Source: an uncultured Prevotellaceae bacterium
Lineage (GTDB): Bacteria > Bacteroidota > Bacteroidia > Bacteroidales > Bacteroidaceae
Assembly: GCA_937898415.1 (NCBI GenBank)
Contig: CALDLA010000009.1
Coordinates: 8,939-72,938 of the forward strand
DNA: 64,000 nt
Direction: 5' to 3'
Each line of letters opens with the position of its first letter. The stretch's first letter is position 1. Below the pieces are notes generated by a model. That model was given only the letters and a program-made list of their open reading frames with translations. It was not told the DNA's origin and did no database searches. Below, in pieces: positions 1-7,456 of the stretch. Position numbers and translations under genes: made by a program.

Positions 1-5
1 CGGTG

Positions 6-13
6 CAAAGTTA
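6..13 (-). promoter_or_regulatory. Possible -7 box of a gene off the left edge
   Basis: The minus strand reads TAACTTTG, a match to the Bacteroidetes TAnnTTTG box. It would drive a minus-strand gene beyond the left end of the window. I see no clear -33 TTTG at the right distance, so this is weak. Confidence 0.25.
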
Positions 14-105
14 AGGCGAATCAATGGGATTTGAAAATGAAAAACCCGATTTTGAGATTCCTGAATCCCTAAACTTTCATGGGGATTTTCCCAAAGGCCC
101 CGAAT

Positions 106-153
106 GTTTAACTGAGTTTAAAGAATTGACAGCGTAGTTTAAGCGAGTTTAAA
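106..153. repeat. Two direct repeats of GTTTAAnnGAGTTTAAA type upstream of hsp20
   Basis: GTTTA occurs at 106, 116, 137 and 147, giving two copies of a paired motif 31 nt apart. They lie about 70-115 nt upstream of the start point predicted from the sigma-54-like promoter at 197-210. That is where an enhancer-binding activator would be expected to sit. The function is inferred; only the repeat is seen. Confidence 0.35.
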
Positions 154-196
154 TTCCGTGCCATTCTGGCCTCTTTGGAATGTCAGATTGGCATTC

Positions 197-210
197 GGCA
201 CGTAAGTTGC
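197..210 (+). promoter_or_regulatory. Sigma-54 (RpoN)-type -24/-12 promoter of hsp20
   Basis: The sequence GGCACG-N4-TTGC occurs here, with exactly 10 nt between the GG and GC dinucleotides, as in the sigma-54 consensus TGGCACG-N4-TTGC(A/T). Transcription would begin about 12 nt downstream (near 222), leaving a leader of about 75 nt before the hsp20 start at 297. An inverted repeat (157-162 with 197-202) overlaps the -24 element. Confidence 0.5.
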
Positions 211-296
211 TTTTAGATGTGTGAGAGCCGGAGCTCAAAAGGCAAAGGCACTCAGAACATACGTTAAACTAAAAGTATAATTAGGAGGTATTGATT

Positions 297-758
297 ATGT
301 TACCAGTAATGTTTCAGAACAGTTGGATGCCAACAGTATTTGAGGATTTCTTGAACAATGATTGGATGCCTCGTGCCAACAGTACAGCACCCGCAGTCAA
401 TGTCAAGGAGAGTGAGAAGGCCTACACGATGGAACTTGCAGCTCCAGGCATTAAGAAAGAATATTGCCGTGTGGCCATCAACGACGAGGGCAACCTCACC
501 ATCGCCATTGAGAAGGGAGGAGTCCACGATGTTGATAACATCGATGGAGGGCACCAACAGGAACACAAGCATGAGGACAAGCACCATCACTATCTGCGCC
601 GCGAGTTCAGCTACTCGAACTACGAGCAGAGCTACACGCTGCCAGACGATGTGGTGAAGGATCAGATCTCTGCCAAGGTCGAGGACGGCATCCTGACCGT
701 CACCATGCCGAAGACCGAGCCGAAGCAGAAGGTCACCAAGGCCATCGAGGTATCATAA
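297..758 (+). CDS. Small heat-shock protein, Hsp20/alpha-crystallin family
   Basis: This 153-residue protein has the layout of a bacterial small heat-shock protein. A short N-terminal arm is followed by an alpha-crystallin domain (about residues 30-140) and a short charged tail. Such proteins form oligomers in the cytoplasm and hold unfolding clients for refolding by DnaK/ClpB. The domain shows the typical start APAVNVKESEKAY and the conserved end VEDGILTVTMPK. A histidine-rich stretch around residues 85-100 (HQQEHKHEDKHHH) lies inside the domain and is unusual; it might bind metal, which is inference. The ATG at 297 was chosen over a TTG at 291 because the AGGAGG at 283-288 is well spaced only for the ATG. 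The gene stands alone and faces dinB. Confidence 0.93.
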   Translation: MLPVMFQNSWMPTVFEDFLNNDWMPRANSTAPAVNVKESEKAYTMELAAPGIKKEYCRVAINDEGNLTIAIEKGGVHDVDNIDGGHQQEHKHEDKHHHYLRREFSYSNYEQSYTLPDDVVKDQISAKVEDGILTVTMPKTEPKQKVTKAIEVS

Positions 759-806
759 GCCTTTCATGGCTTTGTCTAAAAAGGATTGAAACATCTAAAA
801 CAGTTG

Positions 807-841
807 GGAGCAGCATCCATTGCGGTGTTGCTCCTCTTTAT
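807..841 (+). terminator. Hairpin terminator of hsp20
   Basis: The arms GGAGCAGCA (807-815) and TGTTGCTCC (826-834) pair with one G-T mismatch, followed by a T-rich run. It lies between the ends of the convergent hsp20 and dinB genes. Confidence 0.6.
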
Positions 842-1939
842 TTATTTCTCTGGCCATGGCTCAAATTCCAATTCCAACTCAATCCATTGATTTTCTTCCT
901 GTGGTGTGGCAATCTTTTGATTGGAAACGCCCAATCCTAACAGTCGGATGGGGTGTGTGTGGCGCTCGGCGTAGCCGCTTTGCTTGTCAAAGAACTCCAC
1001 TTGTTGCATCAACTGCTTGGCCAACGGAAGGATTTCGTCTTTGGTGCGGAGAATATAATCAACAGTGATGCTGCGGGTGATTTGCCGGAAGTCCAGAAAC
1101 TTCACTTTCAGTGTCAGGGTGCGGCCCTCGAAGTCATTCTTCTCGATGCGCCTGACTAGTTCGAGCACCGTGTGATACAGGTGAATGGTGACGGCGGCAT
1201 TCTCGCTGATGTCCGATTCAAAGGTCTGTTCACAGCTGACACTCTTCCGTTCCCACTCGCTGATGACAGGCCGGTTGTCGATACCTCGCGAGAAATCGTA
1301 GAACACTTGCCCCATCTTGCCGAACTCCTGCGTCAGTCGGCTCAGCGACATGTTTCTCAGGTCAAGTCCCGTGAAGATTCCCATTCGGTGCATTTTCTCA
1401 GCGGTCTTCTGACCTATACCCCAAATCTTCTCTATCTTCAGTTGTGCGATGAAGTCCAAAGCCCTGTCAGGGTGAATCACTGTCAGCCCGTCGGGTTTGC
1501 GCCAATCGGAGGCAATCTTTGCCAGGAACTTGCAGTAGCTCACGCCTGCCGATGCCGTCAGTCCCGTCGTCTCACGGATACGCTGCTTGATTTCTCGCGC
1601 AATATCCACGCCCAACTCAATTCCCTTCTTATTCTCCGTCACATCGAGGAAGGCTTCGTCGAGGGATATAGGCTCTATCAGGTCGGTATAGTCGTGGAAT
1701 ATCTCATGTAACTGTGCTGAAACCTCCTTATACTTTTGGAAATGCGGCTCCACGATGATCAGTTGCGGACACAGCCGCTTGGCAACCTGAATGGACTGTG
1801 CCGAATGCACGCCAAACCGCCGTGCTTCGTAGCTGGCTGTTGATACCACGCCCCGTTCGGCATCGTGCCCCACCGCTATCGGCTTGCCACGAAGCTCAGG
1901 ATTGTCGCGCTGCTCTACAGCCGCGAAAAACTGGTCCAT
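842..1939 (-). CDS. dinB: DNA polymerase IV (DinB), Y family, apparently missing its first beta strand
   Basis: This is a Y-family translesion polymerase of 365 residues. It opens with MDQFFAAVEQRDNPELRGKP, has the palm motif SLDEAFLD (D94 and E95, the second catalytic acidic pair), helix-hairpin-helix segments near residues 165-190 and a little-finger domain to the end. DinB copies damaged DNA and is usually part of the SOS response. Family members normally begin about eight residues earlier with a strand such as KIIHIDMD, which supplies the first catalytic aspartate. Here the only usable ATG is the later methionine. The expected IIHI is encoded just upstream (about 1958-1975, read on the minus strand) in another frame, separated by what looks like a 16-nt insertion. 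The protein may therefore be inactive, unless this is a sequence error. Everything after residue 1 looks intact. Confidence 0.85.
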   Translation of the reverse strand: MDQFFAAVEQRDNPELRGKPIAVGHDAERGVVSTASYEARRFGVHSAQSIQVAKRLCPQLIIVEPHFQKYKEVSAQLHEIFHDYTDLIEPISLDEAFLDVTENKKGIELGVDIAREIKQRIRETTGLTASAGVSYCKFLAKIASDWRKPDGLTVIHPDRALDFIAQLKIEKIWGIGQKTAEKMHRMGIFTGLDLRNMSLSRLTQEFGKMGQVFYDFSRGIDNRPVISEWERKSVSCEQTFESDISENAAVTIHLYHTVLELVRRIEKNDFEGRTLTLKVKFLDFRQITRSITVDYILRTKDEILPLAKQLMQQVEFFDKQSGYAERHTHPIRLLGLGVSNQKIATPQEENQWIELELEFEPWPEK

Positions 1940-1965
1940 ATTATCAGAAAGTTTTGATAATATGG
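1936..1965 (-). promoter_or_regulatory. Perfect 11-bp inverted repeat covering the dinB start codon
   Basis: CCATATTATCA (1936-1946) pairs perfectly with TGATAATATGG (1955-1965) across an 8-nt loop. In dinB mRNA the start codon lies inside one arm. The same region holds ATTATCAGAA twice (1940-1949, 1966-1975), and its complement TTCTGATAAT occurs at 2038-2047. It could be an operator, a translation-blocking hairpin, or the scar of a small insertion. Confidence 0.5.
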
Positions 1966-1976
1966 ATTATCAGAAC

Positions 1977-1984
1977 CAAAGATA
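1977..1984 (-). promoter_or_regulatory. dinB promoter -7 box
   Basis: The minus strand reads TATCTTTG, matching TAnnTTTG. Transcription would start near 1970, so the message would begin just before the hairpin at 1936-1965. No convincing -33 box is visible. Confidence 0.4.
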
Positions 1985-2159
1985 TATCATATCAATTGTG
2001 TAAGTTGTTGAGTTTTAAATTATTTATTAGTCCTTAGTTCTGATAATATTGGAAAAGATAAACAATAATCATGAAACTGCAAAATATTTCGCCCACTTTT
2101 TTGCATAAGCAGGCGAAAAACACTGTAAGGCCGAATTATTATCGACTTACAGAACATAA

Positions 2160-2202
2160 AAGAAGCCGCGTTTCCCGAATGCGGAAAGCGCGACTTCTTC
2201 TA
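2160..2202 (-). terminator. Hairpin terminator after the SusD gene
   Basis: Arms AGAAGCCGCG (2161-2170) and CGCGACTTCT (2189-2198) pair with an interrupted middle and a GC-rich stem. It lies 18 nt past the stop codon of the last gene of the seven-gene operon, in the gap between it and dinB. Confidence 0.6.
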
Positions 2203-2217
2203 TTTTGTTTGCTCAAC

Positions 2218-4086
2218 TTACTTGAAAGGCAAGTACCAGTTGCGTTCGTCGAGCAGCGAAACGGCAGGCTGCTTGTAGGCTAACTTGGCGGCCAGCCAGC
2301 GGCTGCCGAAGTCGGAGCCATAAAGAGCGGCCTGATTCTTGTGACGGGCGATACGGGTAAGGTCGCCGTAGCGGCACCCCTCATAGGCCAGTTCAAGTGC
2401 CATTTCGTCGCAGATGATGTCCTCGACGGCATTGATGGTGTCGGCCATAGTGAACTGTGCGCCGGCAATGCCAAACTGGTCGTTCAGCTCAGCCAGTTTA
2501 CGTCCTACGATAGTGTGGTACTGATAGGGCGAGAAAGCGCCCTGAGTGTAATAGACACCACGGCTATGGATAGACCAGTTGTCCTCGAACATGGTGAGAT
2601 TCTCAGCCGACAGGAAAGGAACGGTGGTCTTCAGCATCGTCTCAGTCTCAGGACGGATATAGCGACCTGATGCCTGGTCGAGGCTGTCGCCGCGCATGAC
2701 GTAGGAGAGGAGATCCTCGTTGATACCGTCCTTGAGGATGGCGAAGGCGGCATCAGGATAGCCCATGCGGTTGAGGGCCTCAGCCAGACGGAGGTAGACG
2801 GTGGCCGTGCGGTAGATGGGGATGTTGGCACTGGTGAACTTGGTCATGACGGCAAAGGTGGAGTCGTCCTTGCTAACCTGGCGCATGGTGTAATAACGGC
2901 GCAGGTCGCCCAGTTCAGCCGTCTTAACGACAGTGCTACCGCCGGAGGACGACGTGGGAGTATAGTAGTACTCCTGTGCGTCGGAAAGGGCGATGTAGGA
3001 GGGCGACGGGTCAATCTGACGCTCCAGAAGGTAGCGTGCGCTTGACGAAGCCGAACCGCCAGTGGTGCTGTAGAAGTCGTAACCGAAATAGCGTGGCAAC
3101 TCGGTAACGGCTCCGCGCAAGTAGTTGGCAGCCATGGGGATGTAGGTAATGATGTCGTTGGTGCTGGTGACGCTGAAAATGGTCGACCACTCAAAACTCG
3201 TATCAGAAGTGCGGAACGACATAGAAGTAGGAATCTTGTCCTCCAGAATCTTTATGATAAAACTCTCTCTAGGGTCGGTGTATGCCTGACGGATACGCCA
3301 CCGGTTGGTACGCAGGTAATTGAAGTAGTAACGTGCGGCCTGCTCGTACTGGTGAGTCTCAAGGAAGAGGTCGCCGAGGATGACGTCAACGGGAATCATG
3401 GCGTTCTTGGTCTGCACCTTCTTCTCCTGGGGATTCTCAGAGTCACTGCTATTGAGTACACCGGCACTGGTCTCGCCATAGTCGGGGACGGGGGTACCGC
3501 TGAACTTGATGAGTTCGGGTGTCAGCGCGTCGCAAATGCCGCGCAGGTCCTTGGTCTCCATCTGGCTGTTGGCCTGTCCTATGCTGACCAATGGATCAGT
3601 GTAGAAGGGCACTTCACCGTAGTTCTTGCACAGCTGCAGATAGGCCCACGCACGGACAGCAAGGGCTTCAGCATACTCTGGGATAGCCACCAACCGGCTA
3701 CCAGTGCGCAACGTGGTGTCGCGGTGGGCCAGGTAGTAGTTGCAGTTGTTGATGACGCGGTAATAGACGTAGGCCGAGTCGTACTTGTTGGTAGCGTCGG
3801 CGGTGAAGTTGGCCAGCCTCTGGAGGTCGGTCTCCGTATACATGTTGGTGGTCGTCAGGTCGCCGCGCATCTCGCCCGTCATGACATACTGGTCGGCCAG
3901 CAACTGCAGGCCCTTCAGTATGCCGAGTGTATAGAACATAGAGTCCGTCTTCTGGTCGAGTGCCGGGTCAAAAATCTGACGGTCGCTTTCGGTCTCGAAC
4001 ATATCCTCGCAGGAGGTGAAGATTGCGGCACCGCTGCAGCACAGCGAACAGGCGATAAGGTATTTTGTGATATTCTTTGTAATCAT
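2218..4086 (-). CDS. SusD/RagB-family outer-membrane lipoprotein (distal pair)
   Basis: This 622-residue lipoprotein belongs to the SusD/RagB family, which forms the surface lid over a SusC transporter and binds its ligand. It has a lipoprotein signal peptide ending in the lipobox FTSC (cysteine near residue 26), then the alpha-helical TPR-type core. Typical family signatures are the early segment with ADQYVM, RAWAYLQLCKNYGEVPFY (about residues 145-162), and a C-terminal half ending in WYLPF. The SusC partner ends 13 nt upstream, so the two are translated together. It is the last gene of the operon and is followed by a terminator. Its signal peptide is almost the same as that of the FAS1 protein at 7457-9184. 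The ligand is unknown; no glycosidase is present in the operon to suggest a sugar. Confidence 0.93.
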   Translation of the reverse strand: MITKNITKYLIACSLCCSGAAIFTSCEDMFETESDRQIFDPALDQKTDSMFYTLGILKGLQLLADQYVMTGEMRGDLTTTNMYTETDLQRLANFTADATNKYDSAYVYYRVINNCNYYLAHRDTTLRTGSRLVAIPEYAEALAVRAWAYLQLCKNYGEVPFYTDPLVSIGQANSQMETKDLRGICDALTPELIKFSGTPVPDYGETSAGVLNSSDSENPQEKKVQTKNAMIPVDVILGDLFLETHQYEQAARYYFNYLRTNRWRIRQAYTDPRESFIIKILEDKIPTSMSFRTSDTSFEWSTIFSVTSTNDIITYIPMAANYLRGAVTELPRYFGYDFYSTTGGSASSSARYLLERQIDPSPSYIALSDAQEYYYTPTSSSGGSTVVKTAELGDLRRYYTMRQVSKDDSTFAVMTKFTSANIPIYRTATVYLRLAEALNRMGYPDAAFAILKDGINEDLLSYVMRGDSLDQASGRYIRPETETMLKTTVPFLSAENLTMFEDNWSIHSRGVYYTQGAFSPYQYHTIVGRKLAELNDQFGIAGAQFTMADTINAVEDIICDEMALELAYEGCRYGDLTRIARHKNQAALYGSDFGSRWLAAKLAYKQPAVSLLDERNWYLPFK

Positions 4087-4099
4087 AATTTCTTATTCA

Positions 4100-7000
4100 T
4101 TAGAGGTTAATCTTGAGTCCCAATGTGAAGGTGCGTCCCAACGCTACATTGCCATTATCGATGCCTTGATAGAGGACGGCATTGGCCACCGACATTTCGG
4201 GATCGTTGCCTAAATAGCGGGTGATGGTCACAAGGTTGTTGGCCTCAGCCCAGATGCTGAGTCCCTGCAGCCAAGAGTAGTTGACAGGCACCTTGTAGGT
4301 GAGGTTCACGGTCTTGAGGCGCAGATAGCTGCCGTCCTCAATCCAGCGGTCGCTGAAACGGCTGTTGCCCATGGGGTCATTGTAGGAAATGCGGGGGATG
4401 TCAGTCTTCTGGCCGTCGGCACGCCAACGGTTGGTCATGGCCGTCGTCTGGTTGTAGAAGTTGAAGCCTCCCTCAATCAGGCTGCGCTGATAGTTGAAGA
4501 TGTCGTTGCCCAGCGAGTAGTTGAAGCCTATGTGCAGGGTTAGGTTCTTCCAGTTGACGTTGGCGAAGATGTTACCATAGATGTCGGGGTTGGGATTGCC
4601 GATAATGGTCTTGTCAGCCTCACCGATGATGCCGTCGCCATTGATGTCAACGAAGTGGACATCGCCGGCCTTGAACTCCTGACGGGCACCAGTCTCGTCA
4701 ATCAGGGCGAGGTAGCCTCCGCGTCCGGCAGCGGCAGCCTCCTGGTCGGTGGCAAACACGCCGTCAGTCTTGTAGCCGTAGAACACACCCACGGGCTGAC
4801 CCACGATAGTGGCGATGTTGTCCTTGCCGTAGATAGAGGAGGTGAAGCCCTGTGCGGTCTTCTCTCCACCTACGTACAGCTTGCTGTCGTTAGGCAGCGA
4901 CTTGACCTTGTTGACGTAGTGTCCGGCACTGACACCCACCTCGACGTTCAGGCGGTTCATGACAACGGGCTTGGCCGTCACCGTCACCTCGAAGCCAGTA
5001 TTGTCGAGCGATCCTCCATTGCTCCAGTAGCTGTTGATACCGGCAACAGGGTTCTCGAAGGTCTTCAGCGTCAGCAGGTTGCTAGTGTGGTTGAAATAGT
5101 AGTCGAAGTCAATGCCCAAGCGGTTGTTCAGCATGTAAGCTCTCAGTCCCAGGTTCAGTTTGTTGGTCTGCTCCCAGGTGATGCTCTCATTGCCGATGTT
5201 GTCGAGTACGGCAGCCGTCGACTTATACAAGTACTTGGTGACGTTGAACGACGTGCGGGCAGCGTTGCCCGAGATGTCGTCGTTACCCGAGATATCGTAG
5301 CCGGCCTTCAGCATCAAGTAGTTCAAGCCCTTCACCTTGGGGAACCAGGCCTCGTTGGTGATGAGCCAGCCTAACTGCACATTGGGGAAGAGGCCCCACT
5401 TGACACCGCCGATGCTGATGCCGCCGTCGGCCTCCTCGCCAAAGCGGCTGCAGCTCTCGAGGGCTAACGACACCTGAGCGAAGTAGCGGTTGCGGTAGTT
5501 GTAGTCCACATTGCCGTACCACGTGAGGCTGCGCCACTCGTCATCGACGCCCGTGGCATCGACGAAGTCCATCTTCTCAGAGATGTTCGGAGTCTTGTCG
5601 TTACCTGCCGACGAGTACTGGCCTTCAGGCTGGTTATCGTCATAGGCAAACGAAGAATAGCGGATACCGGCAAAGGCATTGACATGGTGCTCACGCAGTT
5701 GCTTGGTCCACTCCAGACGAGTGTCGCTCATGACGGCTGTCTCTTTCGAGAACATGGACATGGCCTTGTTCTGTACATAGCCCAGGCCGTCGATGAGGAA
5801 GGTAGGCATACCGTCCTTTGGGCGATAGTAGCGCTGGGATACGCGGTCGAGCGTATAGCTGAACACCTCGGTCAGCGTCAGGCTGTTATTGAACTCAAAA
5901 CGCGGGGCAATCACCGTATTGAAGTGGGTCATCTCCACGCGGTTCTTATTGATAGCGTCACCGTTGGCAAGCAGGGCCGTGGGGTTACCTAATGTCAGGT
6001 CGCTGTCGAGCACGGTCAGGTAGTCATCGGCCTCAGCGAGGGTTGACGACAGCTTGCGCGTCACATTATTATAAGTATAGGGATTCAGGAACGGCGACTT
6101 GATGAGTGCCAAGAAGGTGGGCGAAGAGATGGTTCCCTCCGTTAGGCTGGAGGGAGCGCCGTTGTCGAATACGTCGCGGTTAATCTTGGCATACGACATG
6201 TCAAAACGGGTGGTGAGCCGGCTGATGATATTGATGTCTGTGTTAAAGCGGACGTTCAGACGGTTGAAGCCGTTTCTGCGGGCAGTGCTCTGGCCATCGG
6301 TATAGCCTAACGAAAGGTTGTACATACCTACATCGTCGCCACCCTGCACGTTGATGTTGTAGTTCTGGGTCATGGCCGTGTGGTAGACCTCATCCTTCCA
6401 GTCAGTACTGTTATGGTACTTGGCATAGTAGTATTTCGACGGATCGTCGATGAGGAACTTGAAGGTCAGGGGGTCTGTGTAGTTCGATATGTCGGGGTAG
6501 GTACCTAACATTTCCGTAGCATAAACCCTGTACTGGGCAGCGTCCATCATATCCGGCAGACGGGGCTTCAGGACGACACCCACGCCGATGTTGGCGTCGA
6601 TGCGGGTAGCCATGCTATGACCGCGCTTCGTCGAGATAAGGATGACGCCGGCAGCGCCCTTGGCTCCGTAGAGAGCCGTGGCGTTCTTCAGCACGGTGAC
6701 CTTCTCAATATCCTCGGGATTGATGTTGAGCATCAGGTTGGTGTAGTCGCCGTCATGCAGGGCGATACGGGTCTGCTGCATGTCCTGGACGACGCCATCG
6801 ACGACAATCAGCGGCTGGGCATTGGAGGTCAGTGAATTGAGACCGCGCACAAACATGGCCGAGCCGTATCCGGGACCTCCGGAGCGTGAGATGCTGCGGA
6901 CATCGGCACCCAACGACCCCTCGATGTCGGTCTCGACGGTCTGAGAGGTGGTGTTGACAATGTTGGTCTCGGCCTGGGCACCAATGGTATTGGACTTGCC

Positions 7001-7423
7001 GTACATGGGGCGGAACTTGTCGCTCAGCATCTCTATGTTACCGACGGTTCCCTTCGGGCCAATGGCTACCTGCTGACTCAGAAACTCGGGGGCATGAATG
7101 TAGAGGGCCGTTGTGAACTCGGGAACCTTGATGACGAACGTTCCGTCCTCGCCGGTCATGGCCGTATAATTGATGTCGTTGAGTGCCTGCACCATGATAC
7201 CGGCCAGGGGCTTCTTGGTAGCGGCATCGATGCAGACGCCGGAAATCTCCACGGTCGGGTAAGTCGGTAGCTTGACCACAGGTTTCTTGACAACCTTAGC
7301 GGCGGTTACGTCATCATCGTCATCGTCCTGCGCAAAGCCCGGCAGCGTGCCAATAGCCAACAGACAACAGCCCATCACCGTGATTTTGCAGGTTCGCTTG
7401 CTTATCATTGATATCGTATTCAT
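4100..7423 (-). CDS. SusC/RagA-family TonB-dependent outer-membrane transporter (distal pair)
   Basis: This protein of about 1107 residues is a SusC/RagA transporter. After a signal peptide ending near FAQ it has a carboxypeptidase-like regulatory domain (about 55-130, ISGVCIDAATKKPLAGIMV), a TonB plug (about 150-275, with the family motif GAKGAAGVILISTKRG) and a large beta barrel to the end (final residues LGLKINL). SusC proteins import ligands captured by SusD, using energy from TonB-ExbBD. An acidic run DDDDDD follows the signal peptide, which is unusual. The ATG at 7423 was preferred to a TTG two codons earlier. The SusD partner starts 13 nt after its stop. Confidence 0.93.
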   Translation of the reverse strand: MNTISMISKRTCKITVMGCCLLAIGTLPGFAQDDDDDDVTAAKVVKKPVVKLPTYPTVEISGVCIDAATKKPLAGIMVQALNDINYTAMTGEDGTFVIKVPEFTTALYIHAPEFLSQQVAIGPKGTVGNIEMLSDKFRPMYGKSNTIGAQAETNIVNTTSQTVETDIEGSLGADVRSISRSGGPGYGSAMFVRGLNSLTSNAQPLIVVDGVVQDMQQTRIALHDGDYTNLMLNINPEDIEKVTVLKNATALYGAKGAAGVILISTKRGHSMATRIDANIGVGVVLKPRLPDMMDAAQYRVYATEMLGTYPDISNYTDPLTFKFLIDDPSKYYYAKYHNSTDWKDEVYHTAMTQNYNINVQGGDDVGMYNLSLGYTDGQSTARRNGFNRLNVRFNTDINIISRLTTRFDMSYAKINRDVFDNGAPSSLTEGTISSPTFLALIKSPFLNPYTYNNVTRKLSSTLAEADDYLTVLDSDLTLGNPTALLANGDAINKNRVEMTHFNTVIAPRFEFNNSLTLTEVFSYTLDRVSQRYYRPKDGMPTFLIDGLGYVQNKAMSMFSKETAVMSDTRLEWTKQLREHHVNAFAGIRYSSFAYDDNQPEGQYSSAGNDKTPNISEKMDFVDATGVDDEWRSLTWYGNVDYNYRNRYFAQVSLALESCSRFGEEADGGISIGGVKWGLFPNVQLGWLITNEAWFPKVKGLNYLMLKAGYDISGNDDISGNAARTSFNVTKYLYKSTAAVLDNIGNESITWEQTNKLNLGLRAYMLNNRLGIDFDYYFNHTSNLLTLKTFENPVAGINSYWSNGGSLDNTGFEVTVTAKPVVMNRLNVEVGVSAGHYVNKVKSLPNDSKLYVGGEKTAQGFTSSIYGKDNIATIVGQPVGVFYGYKTDGVFATDQEAAAAGRGGYLALIDETGARQEFKAGDVHFVDINGDGIIGEADKTIIGNPNPDIYGNIFANVNWKNLTLHIGFNYSLGNDIFNYQRSLIEGGFNFYNQTTAMTNRWRADGQKTDIPRISYNDPMGNSRFSDRWIEDGSYLRLKTVNLTYKVPVNYSWLQGLSIWAEANNLVTITRYLGNDPEMSVANAVLYQGIDNGNVALGRTFTLGLKINL

Positions 7424-7456
7424 CTTCAATACTTTTTATAGTTTGCATTTATTTGG

